A stretch of 12,841 bases of DNA from an uncultured Chlorobiota bacterium (lineage in GTDB: Bacteria; Bacteroidota; Kapaibacteriia; OLB7). The position numbers and the translations under genes were made by a program. Positions within the stretch are counted from its first letter, which is position 1; the number at the start of each line of letters is the position of its first letter. This document shows, piece after piece, positions 1 to 8,600 of the stretch. The notes beneath the pieces were generated by a model. The model made no database searches. It saw only the letters and a list, made by a program, of their open reading frames with translations, and was not told the origin of the DNA. The stretch spans positions 1 to 12,841 of the forward strand of contig CAMLOB010000045.1 of NCBI GenBank assembly GCA_946481475.1, read 5' to 3'.

Positions 1-5
1 GCGGA

Positions 6-87
6 CACCAAGGGCACGAAGAATCACCAAGTGGTAGAGCATTTCCCTGATCCGTCTCTATGAATGCTCAGAACACTAAGCACGCAG
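6..87. repeat. Degenerate CACNAAG short repeats at left edge
   Basis: Five copies of a 7-mer close to CACNAAG are visible: caccaag (6-12), cacgaag (15-21), caccaag (25-31), cactaag (74-80) and cacgcag (81-87). The first three are spaced 9-10 bp apart and the last two are adjacent. They lie downstream of the SusC-like gene, which reads leftward. Similar CACGAAGG-type intergenic repeats are common in environmental genomes and produce spurious His/Glu/Gly-rich ORFs; linking this to them is from memory. No SusD-like start is visible here. The only leftward ATG (40-42) opens a 14-codon frame that runs off the window and does not look like a lipoprotein signal. Confidence 0.45.
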
Positions 88-107
88 GCTACTTTTAAGA
101 AGCCCTC

Positions 108-3100
108 TTAAAGATTGTAGTCCAGTTTGATTCCGAAACTGCGGGTCGAAGGGTATGACATATCCTCGACGCCGCCGACAAACTTCGGTCCCTGCACGGC
201 CGATTGCTCCGGATCGAAGTGGGGGATTCCGCTGAAGGCGAAGAGGTTCCGGCCGATCAGGGCGACGCGGAGCTTCCTTCCTCTTTTCAGAAGGCCCGTC
301 TCGTCCTCCGAACGGAAAGTGTAGCCGATGGAGAACTGCCTGAGCTTCAGATAGGATGCGTCGTAGATGTTGTTCTCCTCGTGATTCCGGTCGAAGTACT
401 GGCGGTAGTAGCTCTCTGCGGAAATGGCCGTGGTGTTCTGCTGCCAGACCGGATTCTCCTCCGTCCCGACGTTGACCACCCCCTCGGCGACGATGCCGGA
501 CTCCGGACGGTTTTCGGTCTCGATCAACTGTCCCCCCACCATCGCCAGCGATCTGGTCCGCGAGACCAGTTCTCCCCCCTGACGCCAGTCGAACAGGAAA
601 CCGGCATCCCAGTTTCCGTACCGGAAGGTGTTGCCGACTCCGAGGATGAAGTCGGGGTTGTAATTCCCCAGCTTCTTCAGTCTGTTATCGGCGATGTAGT
701 TCCCGCTCCCGTCCAGCACGAAGTCGCCGTTTTCATTTTTCAGATAGCCGGTGCCGTACATGTCGCCGATCCTTCCCCCTTCCTCTACCTGGAACCAGAC
801 CGTCTGGTTGACGTTGTCGTAGACCCGCGAGTAGGCCAGCGTGATCCTGTCGGCCCCCTCCGGCAGGGATTCCACCCTGGAGACGTTCCGGCTGAAGTTC
901 AGCGAGGCGTTCCACTCGAAGTCGCTGCTTCGGATCGGCGTCACTCCGGCAACGATCTCCACCCCTTCGGAACGGACGGCTCCGCCGTTGACGACCTGCT
1001 GCGTGAATCCGGAGGAGACCGCAACGGGGAAGGAGATGATCTGGTTCTCGGTCAATCCGTTGTAGTAGGTCAGATCGAGTCCCACCCGGTCGTCAAGAAA
1101 ACGGATGTCGGCTCCCGTTTCAATGGCCGCCGTCTTTTCCGGCAACAGATTCGGGTTCGGAATGATGCTCTGCGCGGTGAAGGCGGGCTGCGAGTTGTAG
1201 GGAGTTGCCGAGACGAACGCAAGCGAGGTCTGGTACGGATCGGTATCGTTCCCCACCTGTGCCCAGCTTCCCCGGAGTTTCGCAAAGGAGACCCATGAGG
1301 GGAGAGTGATCGTATTGGAAAGAATCCAGGCGACCGATATTGAAGGGTAGAAGAAGGAAGTGTTCTCCGTCGACACAGGCGTCGCCAGTGCGCTCGACCA
1401 GTCGTTCCTTCCGGTGACCTCCAGATAGAGGAAGTTTTGATAGCCGAGCTTGGCGAATCCGTAGAGACTGTTGATCCGCTTCTCCGCCTCATACTGGAAG
1501 ACCTGAAGCGGAGAGGCGGCGTTTGTGAAGTTGAAGATGCCGGGCTGTGCCAGGGAGAGGGCTTCGGTCTGTCTGGTCGATGCACTCTGATCCATGCGGT
1601 TCCCCCCGACCGAAAGTTCGGCCGTCACATCGCCGAACGATGTCCTGTAGGTCAGCAGGGCGTTTGTGTTGATCTCGCGGAAGAAGACCCGTTGCTCGGC
1701 GTAGGCTCCCTGCTGGAAGCGGTTGGAACTGAAATGCCGTCTGAACGTTCGCAGCTCATCGGAGTAATCCATCCCGCTGCCGATCATCAGGCGAAGCTGC
1801 GTGGTGAAGTCGTACGTGGCGGTGATCCCCCCGAACAACCGATCGCGATCGAAGGCGTTCCGGTTCTCAAGCAGCGTGAAGTAGGGATTGTCGAAGAAGG
1901 TGTAGTTGAACGAATACTGTTCGATCCCCTCCAGATCGGGTTGCCAGTAGTCCTTCAGATGTTCGATGTTCAGCGATCTCGGTCCCCAGGCAACGATGGC
2001 GTAGTTGATGTTCTCCGAGCCGTAACCGTTGGCCGGACGGTTGTCGCTGCGGGAGTTGACGTAGTTGAGCGATGTCGACACGTTCAACTTTCCGGACGGA
2101 TTGAAGACCATCCGGGCCGAGATGGTGTTGCGATTCAGGTTGACTCCGGGAATGAAGGACTTGCTTCTCAGATCGGTAAACGACAGCCGGTAGTTCCCTT
2201 TGTCGAAGCCGGAGGAGACCGACAGGGTGTTGATGGTGGTGATGCCGGTCTCGTAGAAGTTCTTCAGGTTGTCGGGATGGGAGACGAACGGAGTCGGCGT
2301 GATCGGCTCTCCGTCGCGGAGGGCGATGTCTCCCCCTCTGACGATTCGTCCGTCCGGCAGCGTCACCGGACTGTCGAACTGCGGGATCAGCAATCCCTCG
2401 TCCAGTGCCGGTCCCCAGCTATAGGAGATGTTGTCGTTGATCCCTCCGCCGAGCCCGTCCGCAAACTCGAACTTCCCGGAGTTCCCCTGTCCGTAGCTGT
2501 TCTGGAATTCCGGCAGCCGGAAGGGACTGTCGAGATAGATCGATGAACTGAAACCGACTCCCATCCCTTCGCTTCGCGAGCCGTCTTCGGTTGTGATGAT
2601 GATGACGCCGTTTGCGGCTCTGGCGCCGTAGAGGGCGGCCGCACCCGGACCCTTCAGCACCGTGACCGATGCGATGTCGTCGTTGTTCAACTCCATCCCT
2701 CCGTTTCCGAAATCGACTTCCTGAAATCCCGCCGCCGCGTCGCTGGTGAAGTTGAAGTTCGTGTTGTTGTTGATCGGCACACCGTCGACCACAAACAGGG
2801 GATTGTTGTTTGTGAAGGATGCTTCTCCCCGAATCGTGATGCGCGAAGTGGAGCCGACGCCGGTTGCGCCGTGATTGACGGTCACTCCGGCAACTCTCCC
2901 GGCAAGGTTGTCGACGAAGTTGACGGATTTGACTTCCGAAAGCTCTGCGGCCGTCAGCTTCCGGACGGCATAGCCGAGATCGCGGGATTCCCGCTTCAGA
3001 TTCAGTGCCGTCACCACTACTTCTCCTTGTTCCAGTGCGGTGGGGAGAAGTGTGACCCTGACGACGGTTCGTCCACGGATCGCCTCTTCATGCGTTCCGT

Positions 3101-3329
3101 ATCCGATGGAACCGAAGACCAGAAGTGCGGAGTCGTTCGAGACCTTCAGTTCGTATTCTCCGTTGCCGTTCGACGTCGTTCCGTTGGCGGTCCCCTTCTC
3201 TGTGATCGTCGCCCCGGGGATCGGCTCTCCCGTCTCCCGGTCGGTCACGTTGCCCCTGACACGTATTTCCTGAGCCGTCACGACGCAGGTCGAGAGGAGA
3301 AAGAGGAGTACCGGATAGAATATTTTCAT
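108..3329 (-). CDS. SusC/RagA-family TonB-linked outer membrane protein
   Basis: This is a TonB-dependent outer-membrane transporter of the SusC/RagA class, which takes up glycans, peptides or other large ligands with energy from TonB-ExbB-ExbD. The start gives a clear signal peptide (hydrophobic residues 4-17, likely cleavage near A19/Q20). Residues about 22-96 form the carboxypeptidase-D regulatory-like beta-sandwich typical of the class (GNVTDRETGEPIPGATI). A TonB-box-like EVVVTAL follows at 103-109, then the plug at about 115-250, ending in the family signature LYGARAANGVIIITTEDG (233-250). The rest is the large beta-barrel, rich in alternating and aromatic residues, ending FGIKLDYNL. Its 1073 aa is normal for the family and the frame is intact. 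The substrate cannot be read from the sequence. No SusD lipoprotein gene is seen in the 107 bp downstream. No TAnnTTTG promoter was found upstream on this strand. Confidence 0.95.
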   Translation of the reverse strand: MKIFYPVLLFLLSTCVVTAQEIRVRGNVTDRETGEPIPGATITEKGTANGTTSNGNGEYELKVSNDSALLVFGSIGYGTHEEAIRGRTVVRVTLLPTALEQGEVVVTALNLKRESRDLGYAVRKLTAAELSEVKSVNFVDNLAGRVAGVTVNHGATGVGSTSRITIRGEASFTNNNPLFVVDGVPINNNTNFNFTSDAAAGFQEVDFGNGGMELNNDDIASVTVLKGPGAAALYGARAANGVIIITTEDGSRSEGMGVGFSSSIYLDSPFRLPEFQNSYGQGNSGKFEFADGLGGGINDNISYSWGPALDEGLLIPQFDSPVTLPDGRIVRGGDIALRDGEPITPTPFVSHPDNLKNFYETGITTINTLSVSSGFDKGNYRLSFTDLRSKSFIPGVNLNRNTISARMVFNPSGKLNVSTSLNYVNSRSDNRPANGYGSENINYAIVAWGPRSLNIEHLKDYWQPDLEGIEQYSFNYTFFDNPYFTLLENRNAFDRDRLFGGITATYDFTTQLRLMIGSGMDYSDELRTFRRHFSSNRFQQGAYAEQRVFFREINTNALLTYRTSFGDVTAELSVGGNRMDQSASTRQTEALSLAQPGIFNFTNAASPLQVFQYEAEKRINSLYGFAKLGYQNFLYLEVTGRNDWSSALATPVSTENTSFFYPSISVAWILSNTITLPSWVSFAKLRGSWAQVGNDTDPYQTSLAFVSATPYNSQPAFTAQSIIPNPNLLPEKTAAIETGADIRFLDDRVGLDLTYYNGLTENQIISFPVAVSSGFTQQVVNGGAVRSEGVEIVAGVTPIRSSDFEWNASLNFSRNVSRVESLPEGADRITLAYSRVYDNVNQTVWFQVEEGGRIGDMYGTGYLKNENGDFVLDGSGNYIADNRLKKLGNYNPDFILGVGNTFRYGNWDAGFLFDWRQGGELVSRTRSLAMVGGQLIETENRPESGIVAEGVVNVGTEENPVWQQNTTAISAESYYRQYFDRNHEENNIYDASYLKLRQFSIGYTFRSEDETGLLKRGRKLRVALIGRNLFAFSGIPHFDPEQSAVQGPKFVGGVEDMSYPSTRSFGIKLDYNL

Positions 3330-3619
3330 TCCTGCTTTTTGTGTGTATGTGAGAGCAATGGGCCGGCCTGTTGAGAGAGGTTGTCCCGCCGCTCACGTGG
3401 TTGATGTCTCTTCACTTTTCGTTCACGACCGTGCCGATGCGCTGCCGAAAACCGGATTGGTCCGGGGACGGTTCGGGTCGGATGCCGAACTGCTCAGGAT
3501 CGGGCGTGGAAGTTCTTTCCGATCATTCGCCGATCGGATGGTAACGGCAACGCCCATCGTCACAGCATAGAGATATCAACGCCGGCGACGGTAGTGCAGC
3601 AGATGCAGTCCGGAAAGGA
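3330..3619. other. Gene-free spacer between SusC-like and DUF2064 genes
   Basis: This 290-bp spacer lies between two leftward genes, so it should hold the SusC-like promoter and leader. I see no convincing coding frame and no CAAAnnTA (reverse of TAnnTTTG). The only structure noted is a small hairpin, CCGATC (3519-3524) / GATCGG (3532-3537) with a 7-nt loop. It has no T-run, so it is not a standard intrinsic terminator. Just before the SusC-like ATG the leftward strand reads AAAAAGCAGGA directly against the start codon, which is too close for a normal Shine-Dalgarno. Confidence 0.5.
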
Positions 3620-4357
3620 TCAGGAACGTGGAGGGGAGGGAAGAAACAAGCGGGTCAGAGCCTTGCGACGGGTTCCGGTCGGCTGGTAGTGCCGGCGGCC
3701 GGGGAGAGGAGGGGACGGACGGAGAAGATGAAAAAGTCGGGTCAGGGCACAGAGCGCTTCAGGGGCAAGCCAGGAATCGAAGTCCTCACGCACAACCTCC
3801 AGTGCGGCGGCGGCAGGGAGAGAGGTCAGGTCGGTGAAGAGTTGCGATGTCTGCCACGAAAGATCCCGGAAGGGGGAGAGATCGCTGTTGTTGCGGAGTC
3901 CGACCAGAAATGCCCCGCCGTCCTTTGTCGGCGCTCCGACATAGCGAGCCCCTCCGGTCAGCAGATCGAATGCCCTGCGAATATCGCTCGCGGAGATGTC
4001 GGGACAATCGTTGCCGACGATGACGACGTTCTGATAGCCGAGCCCGAACGCGTCGGCCGCGCCGTTGGTGATGCGTTCTCCGAAGGTCGCCCCCCGTTGC
4101 GAAAAGCGGGGGAGAGCATCGGAGACCGGGGAGTGTGAAGCCGAGACGAGGATGAGGTCGATGCCTCTTCTCTGCAATTCCTGGAAGCGGGAGAGGAGAA
4201 GCAGGTTCAGACGTCGGTATGCCTGCGAGCCGCCGCCGCCGGCCTTTGCCGGAAGGGGCTTCAGCCGGGCTTCGCTCCGCTCGTCGCGAACGAAGAAGAG
4301 CAGGGCGTTTCTTCCTGCCCGAGCGTATGATAATGCAGCGTCGGAAGTCTGGATCAT
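3620..4357 (-). CDS. DUF2064 / TIGR04282-type transferase (rSAM/selenodomain-associated transferase 1-like)
   Basis: This is a cytoplasmic protein of the DUF2064 family, which has a GT-A-like nucleotidyl/glycosyl-transferase fold related to CofC and MobA. The key motifs are visible: VVIVGNDCPDIS at residues 111-122 (acidic metal/nucleotide-binding loop) and GAPTKDGGAFLVGL at 141-154, matching the family's usual PxxDGGYxLIGL. The N-terminal strand LLFFVRDE (19-26) sits where the family has LIIFxRxPxxGxxKTRL, but the classic KTRL is replaced by ARLKPL (30-35), so nucleotide binding may differ. Residues about 212-245 form a Pro/Arg/Ser-rich tail that extends past the usual 200-220 aa length. Family members are often annotated near arsenosugar or selenium-linked radical SAM genes, but none is visible here. 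The gene lies 56 bp downstream of the CxxC protein gene on the same strand. The exact substrate is unknown. Confidence 0.8.
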   Translation of the reverse strand: MIQTSDAALSYARAGRNALLFFVRDERSEARLKPLPAKAGGGGSQAYRRLNLLLLSRFQELQRRGIDLILVSASHSPVSDALPRFSQRGATFGERITNGAADAFGLGYQNVVIVGNDCPDISASDIRRAFDLLTGGARYVGAPTKDGGAFLVGLRNNSDLSPFRDLSWQTSQLFTDLTSLPAAAALEVVREDFDSWLAPEALCALTRLFHLLRPSPPLPGRRHYQPTGTRRKALTRLFLPSPPRS

Positions 4358-4413
4358 AGATGGAACCGATGACGTCGGGCCCCAAGATAATCTTACCGGA
4401 GAGAAGTCTTGCC

Positions 4414-4998
4414 CTACAATACCGGCATGAATCTCGGTCGCAGCGTATGGCGAAACTCCGGCGGGATGCCGAAGTGGCGGTCGCCGAAATCGTTGAAGAT
4501 ATCGAGTGTCTCGTTCGAGAGGAGTCCGCTCATTTCATCGAGTGCCTCGCCGCCGATCAGGTAGGGGAAGACCGAGAGAATAAGGCGGTCCCCCTTGCAG
4601 TGAGCGACCACCTGATACTCGTTCAGGTTCTCTACCGGAGTTCCCTTGATTGCGCAGGCCGCCACCCACTTGCCGAAATCCGGGTTCTCCTCCAGCCCCC
4701 AGAGCATCCTCTCTTCCAGGTTCAAGCCCTCCGCAAAGTAGCTCTCCAGCCGCCCCAGCGATTCGCGCGAAAGGGAGTTGGTCATTTCCTCGGCGCATTC
4801 CATGCACATGGCATACTCGAAGACCGTATCGCTGATATGAAAGTCCTGATAGGAGCGGAAGGCTTTCTCGATAATATACTCGGTTTCGGTCCCTTGCAGG
4901 GAGCCTGAGCACTCGATGCAGTTGCGATACGGCTCTCCGGTTTCGTGTGAGCGGAAGAGACGGGGAACGGCAACTGTTGGAAGAGAGGTATTGGACAT
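4414..4998 (-). CDS. Conserved-looking hypothetical protein with two CxxC pairs (zinc-ribbon-like)
   Basis: I do not recognise a named family. The 194-aa protein has no signal peptide or membrane segment and is probably cytosolic. Four cysteines form two knuckles, CIEC (C27, C30) and CMEC (C65, C68), 34 residues apart, as in a treble-clef or zinc-ribbon metal site. Two further cysteines, C115 and C134, are isolated. The segment YIIEKAFRSY between the knuckles and the acidic, amphipathic C-terminal half (FGDRHFGIPPEFRHTL near 171-186) look like a folded globular domain, not an antisense artefact. It is the first gene of the leftward block, 56 bp upstream of the DUF2064 gene, so the two may be co-transcribed. 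Metal binding is inferred from cysteine spacing only. Confidence 0.75.
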   Translation of the reverse strand: MSNTSLPTVAVPRLFRSHETGEPYRNCIECSGSLQGTETEYIIEKAFRSYQDFHISDTVFEYAMCMECAEEMTNSLSRESLGRLESYFAEGLNLEERMLWGLEENPDFGKWVAACAIKGTPVENLNEYQVVAHCKGDRLILSVFPYLIGGEALDEMSGLLSNETLDIFNDFGDRHFGIPPEFRHTLRPRFMPVL

Positions 4999-5018
4999 CT
5001 GTCTGCTCCTGGTCCTGG

Positions 5019-5028
5019 ATAACGTTAT
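5019..5028. promoter_or_regulatory. 10-bp perfect palindrome upstream of the CxxC gene
   Basis: ATAACGTTAT is a perfect 10-bp palindrome centred at 5023/5024, with its near edge 20 bp upstream of the leftward start codon at 4998. Its placement would suit an operator or part of a promoter. It occurs once here, so chance is possible. Confidence 0.25.
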
Positions 5029-5071
5029 GGAAGATGTAACTTCGGCTTCGGGAGAGTTAGGGAACAGGGTT

Positions 5072-5183
5072 CGGCAATGAGCTGTCAGGTATGAGCTGTG
5101 AGCTGTCAGCTATGAGAGATCAGCTTTGAGCTTTGAGCTATGAACCGTCAGCTTTGAGAGGTCGGCAATCAGCTATGAATGAT
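5072..5183. repeat. Left arm of degenerate heptad repeat (16 units, consensus SAGCTDT)
   Basis: Sixteen consecutive 7-bp units run in strict phase with no indel. In order they are cggcaat, gagctgt, caggtat, gagctgt, gagctgt, cagctat, gagagat, cagcttt, gagcttt, gagctat, gaaccgt, cagcttt, gagaggt, cggcaat, cagctat, gaatgat. The consensus is (G/C)AGCT(G/A/T)T with a palindromic AGCT core. The units vary in sequence but not in length. The arm lies in the divergent intergenic region and has no coding frame of interest. It resembles heptanucleotide short tandem repeats described in some bacteria, such as cyanobacterial STRRs, but no homology is claimed. Confidence 0.85.
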
Positions 5184-5298
5184 TGGTATGGAGTTGCAGT
5201 GTTTCTTTCAAGTAGTTGTTCTGAGTGCTATCGGCAAGCCAGGTCGACATTCCGGAGGTGGCCGTCGACTTGATCCTCCACCTCTCCATCCACTACTC
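5184..5298. other. Spacer between the two heptad arms
   Basis: This 115-bp stretch lacks clear heptads and has no gene. It holds a possible stem GAGGTGG (5255-5261) / CCACCTC (5278-5284), with GTCGAC at 5243-5248 and again at 5264-5269. Together with the arms it fills most of the gap between the divergent gene blocks. Confidence 0.5.
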
Positions 5299-5465
5299 AA
5301 AGCTGATTCCGATAGCTCCCTGCTCAAAGCCGATCTCTCATAGCTGACTTCCCAAAGCCGATAGCTCCCTGCTCAAAGCTGACCTCTCATGGCTGATAGC
5401 TCAAAGCCGATCTCTCATAGCTGATAACTCAAAGCTGACCTCTCAAAGCTGATCCCTCAAACCCC
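5299..5465. repeat. Right arm of heptad repeat, opposite orientation (24 units)
   Basis: This arm carries the reverse complement of the left-arm heptads. Units include aaagctg, atagctc, cctgctc, aaagccg, atctctc, atagctg, aaagccg, atagctc, acctctc, atggctg and aaagctg, with aaagctg and atagctg as the commonest forms. From 5312 to 5465 there are 22 units in unbroken 7-bp phase. The first unit (5299-5305) is followed by one 6-bp unit (attccg, 5306-5311), the only phase break. A 14-bp block, atagctc-cctgctc, occurs twice (5312-5325 and 5361-5374), which suggests local duplication. Left and right arms could pair across the spacer as one long imperfect inverted repeat. Confidence 0.85.
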
Positions 5466-5538
5466 GAAATCCCAATCTACAAAATCCTTCTCTGCAACCG
5501 TTGCAATTCGGCGATCGTTCCCCTTGAAAGCGGTTTTC

Positions 5539-5652
5539 TTCACTTAAAGCAGTACATTGAGTGACCCGAAAAAATGACAACATTTTCATTGCATCCATTA
5601 TGGAAATCCCGTACCTTTGCCCGCGGGTTGAAACGTTCACTTAAAGTAGTGC
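5539..5652. repeat. 17-bp direct repeat flanking the TPR-gene promoter
   Basis: TTCACTTAAAGCAGTAC (5539-5555) recurs as TTCACTTAAAGTAGTGC (5636-5652), with 15 of 17 bases identical and starts 97 bp apart. Both copies are preceded by TTGAAA within a short distance. The pair brackets the promoter at 5589-5619, and the second copy ends 5 bp before the chosen start codon. This could be a paired operator or a leftover of duplication. Confidence 0.5.
5589..5619 (+). promoter_or_regulatory. Bacteroidota-type promoter for the TPR-barrel-SPOR operon
   Basis: TTG (5589-5591), a 20-nt spacer and TACCTTTG (5612-5619) match the Bacteroidota housekeeping promoter (-33 TTG, about 19-21 nt, -7 TAnnTTTG). 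Transcription should begin near 5624-5626, leaving a leader of about 33 nt before the ATG at 5658. The upstream in-frame ATG at 5574 would not be in this transcript, so the promoter also decides the start of the TPR gene. Confidence 0.7.
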
Positions 5653-5657
5653 TTCAG

Positions 5658-8600
5658 ATGCCTTTCGCTCACAACCCGCATCGGTGGAGTCGCCGTCTCT
5701 CGGGATTGTTCCGCTTCGGGACGGCGGGGACGGGGGCGGTCCTTGCGGTTCTGCTCTTCGGACTGCCGTCGCTGGTTGGCCAGCCGGGGCCGGTTCCCAC
5801 TACCTCTTTCCCTTTCCAGAGTGAGCGTTTCATTCGTGATGGTGAATTTTTTCGCGCATTTCGTGTAGAATTCGAAGAAAATCACGCATGGACTTCATCT
5901 GAACGCCTTCGCCGGGCCGAGGCGGCAATCTACGCCGATCTTCGCAATGCCGCCCTTCAGGAACTTCAGGAACTGCGTGATGAAAGGATCAACCGTACCT
6001 ATGCCGCTACCGCCGCTCTCCGCATCGGCCTGATCACCCTGAAGAGGGGAGAGTACGGTCGGGCTCGTCTCAATTTCAACGATGCGGTGACCACGGGTGA
6101 GAACAGTCCGGAAGAGGGACTGGGGCATCTCGCCGGAGAGGCACTCTTCTGGATCGGGGCCAGCCACCTGATGGAATCGGGGCGCGGGGGATATACGCAG
6201 GCGATTTCCTCGTTCAAAGCAAGTCTTTCCTCCTTTCCGGCAAATCCGCGAGCCGATGATGCTCTCTACTTCCTGGGGCAGCTTGCCGAAGGGCGGGAAG
6301 ATTACGATGCCGCTCTCTACTTCTACAACGATCTTCTTGAACAATATCCGCACAGCGACTATCGCGTGGCCGCCGCTATCCGCCGTACGCAGCTTCTGAA
6401 CATTCTGCGCCGGTATGACGAGGCGATGAACGAGCTGGAACTGGCAGAGACGATGTGGGCATGGTACAAAGCGGAAAAGGCCGAGGCATCGCAGCGATAT
6501 CACGAGAAAGTCGATCTGGAGCTTGTGTTGCTCCGGGGGGAGATCAGCATCGGTCGGAATGATCTTCCCGGAGCCGAAAGGGCCTGGCTGACTCTGCTCT
6601 ACGAGCTTGAGGGAGGATACCGACGGGTCGGCATGCTGGGACTTGCCGAGACCTACCGGGTTGCCGGAATGACCGATTCGGCCGTTTCTCTCTATTCGCG
6701 CATTATCGAGGAGGGGAGAGAGGATTCTCCCGGCATGCAGGCAGAATACTTTCTGACGATTGCCCTGTTGGGGTCGCCGGGTGTCCCGGACGAGTCGAAG
6801 CGGGAGGCGCACGAAGCTCTTCGGGCGATCTCCGGGCAGCAGAACCACATGATGCGGGATTATGCTGCGCTGACGATGGCCGATATCGCCTATCGTGAGG
6901 GAGATATGGCGGAATCTCTCATTTTCTGCAATGAGGTAATCGAACGAACACCGCTCCCCCGCCTGAAAGCCCGGGCCGAAGCCCTGGCCGGAGGGGCGAA
7001 TCTGGAGCTTGAGCGGTTCGACGCCGCCGCCCGTTCCTTTGCCCGGGCGGCCGAACTTGCCGCCTCGATGCAGGATCGCGAAATGCCGGAACGGGAGTAC
7101 GTGATGAACCTTTCCGGGAGGATGCGGGGATTGGCTCTGATGTGGGGAGAACGATACAACGATGCGGTAGTCGCCTTCAACGCCTGGCTGAAGGAATACA
7201 CGGCCGATTCGGCTCTGATCCCGACGATCCTCTGGCTGAAGGGAGAAACGGAGTTCGCCGCCGGACGCTACGATGAATCGGTCCGGACGATGGAGGGGAT
7301 CGTCGAACACTGGATGGAGTCGGATCGGGTGGAGCCGGCCCTCTACACGACCGGCTGGGCACAGTTGCGAATGAATAATCTGAGAGGGGCGGAGGGGGCG
7401 TTCGGTCGGCTGGTGAAGGCCTATCCTCTGTCGGAATTTGCGGTCCAGAGTCAGATCCGCCGGGGTGACTGTTTCTACCTTCAGAAAAACTTTATGACCG
7501 CCGCCGATATTTACGGTTCGGTGGAGACGATGAACCCGACTCCTGAGGAGGCACAGTATGCCGCCTATCAGAAAGCGATGTCGATCTGGCAGGGGGGGGA
7601 CAGCATGGCGGCACGACGTGACTTCTCGCTCTTCGTCGCAAACAACGGGAATTCGGAGTGGGCGGATGATGCCCTCTTCATGAGCGGTCTGCTCGACTAT
7701 CGCGCAACCGATTTCGAGGGGGCCATCAAGGTGATGCGGACCCTGCTGGAGAGCTACCCCGGCAGTCGGCTCCATGCCCGGGCCTACTACACGATCGGCG
7801 ATTCCTACTACCGGATGATGAAGTTCGACGAGGCGGTTGCCGCCTACTCGATCGTCACCGAGCGCTATCCCGAAAGTACATACATGAAGGATGCCGAAAC
7901 CGGTATCGTCTACGCCCGGGCCGCTCTGCAGAAAGTGCAGGATCGCTCGCAGCTCGATGCGGTGCAGGTCAACGAGATCGGCGGCAGACCGAGCTACGAA
8001 CTGGAGTTGCGCCGGGCACAGATCTTTCTGGACGCCAACCGGATCGAGGATGCGGAGCGGGAATACCGGTTGTTTATCGAACACAATCCCCAGAGTGCAA
8101 ACCTTCCGGTCGGCTGGCTGGGACTGGCCGAGTGTGCGCTGCTCCGGCACGATACCGCAGCGGCAATCGATACGCTGGCGACCCTGGTCAGGGAGTTCGA
8201 TCAGGGGCACGTCGTTCCGGCCGCCGCTCTTCGTCTTGTCGATCTCTATCTGACCGAGTCCGATACCGTCAGTGCCGTCGAGACTCTCTCGACCGTTCGG
8301 AAGAAATTCTCCGAGAGTGCGGCCGGGACAACGGCCCTGATCAGAGAGGCCGAGCTTCTTCTCGGATCGGAACGGCGGGGTGAGGCCAAGAGTATTCTTC
8401 GCAGCGGTATTGCGGCGCTTGACAGCATCAGCGGACATCAGACCCGAAGCGGCGGGCGAATGCTTGCGCTGCTGGCCGGACTGGAATCGGCAGACGGAGA
8501 AGTTGACAGTGCGCGGAGCCGATGGAAGCTGCTGGCCCGGCGCACCGACTCGCTGGCGGCCGACGCGCTGATGAATTTGGCGGCAAGCTATACCGGAACC

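Noticed and set aside
1..42. Start of a SusD gene running off the left edge
   Set aside because: The only leftward ATG (40-42) opens a frame that begins MLYHLVILRALGVR, inside the CACNAAG repeats, with no lipobox or SusD features.
204..2546. Rightward open frames (364 and 369 codons) across the SusC-like gene
   Set aside because: Both are antisense to an intact, recognisable SusC/RagA protein and show no family motifs.
3519..3537. Terminator for the DUF2064 gene
   Set aside because: The 6-bp CCGATC/GATCGG hairpin has no T-run on either side.
5072..5465. CRISPR array in the repeat region
   Set aside because: The units are 7 bp with no conserved 25-40 bp repeat, no unique spacers and no cas genes nearby.
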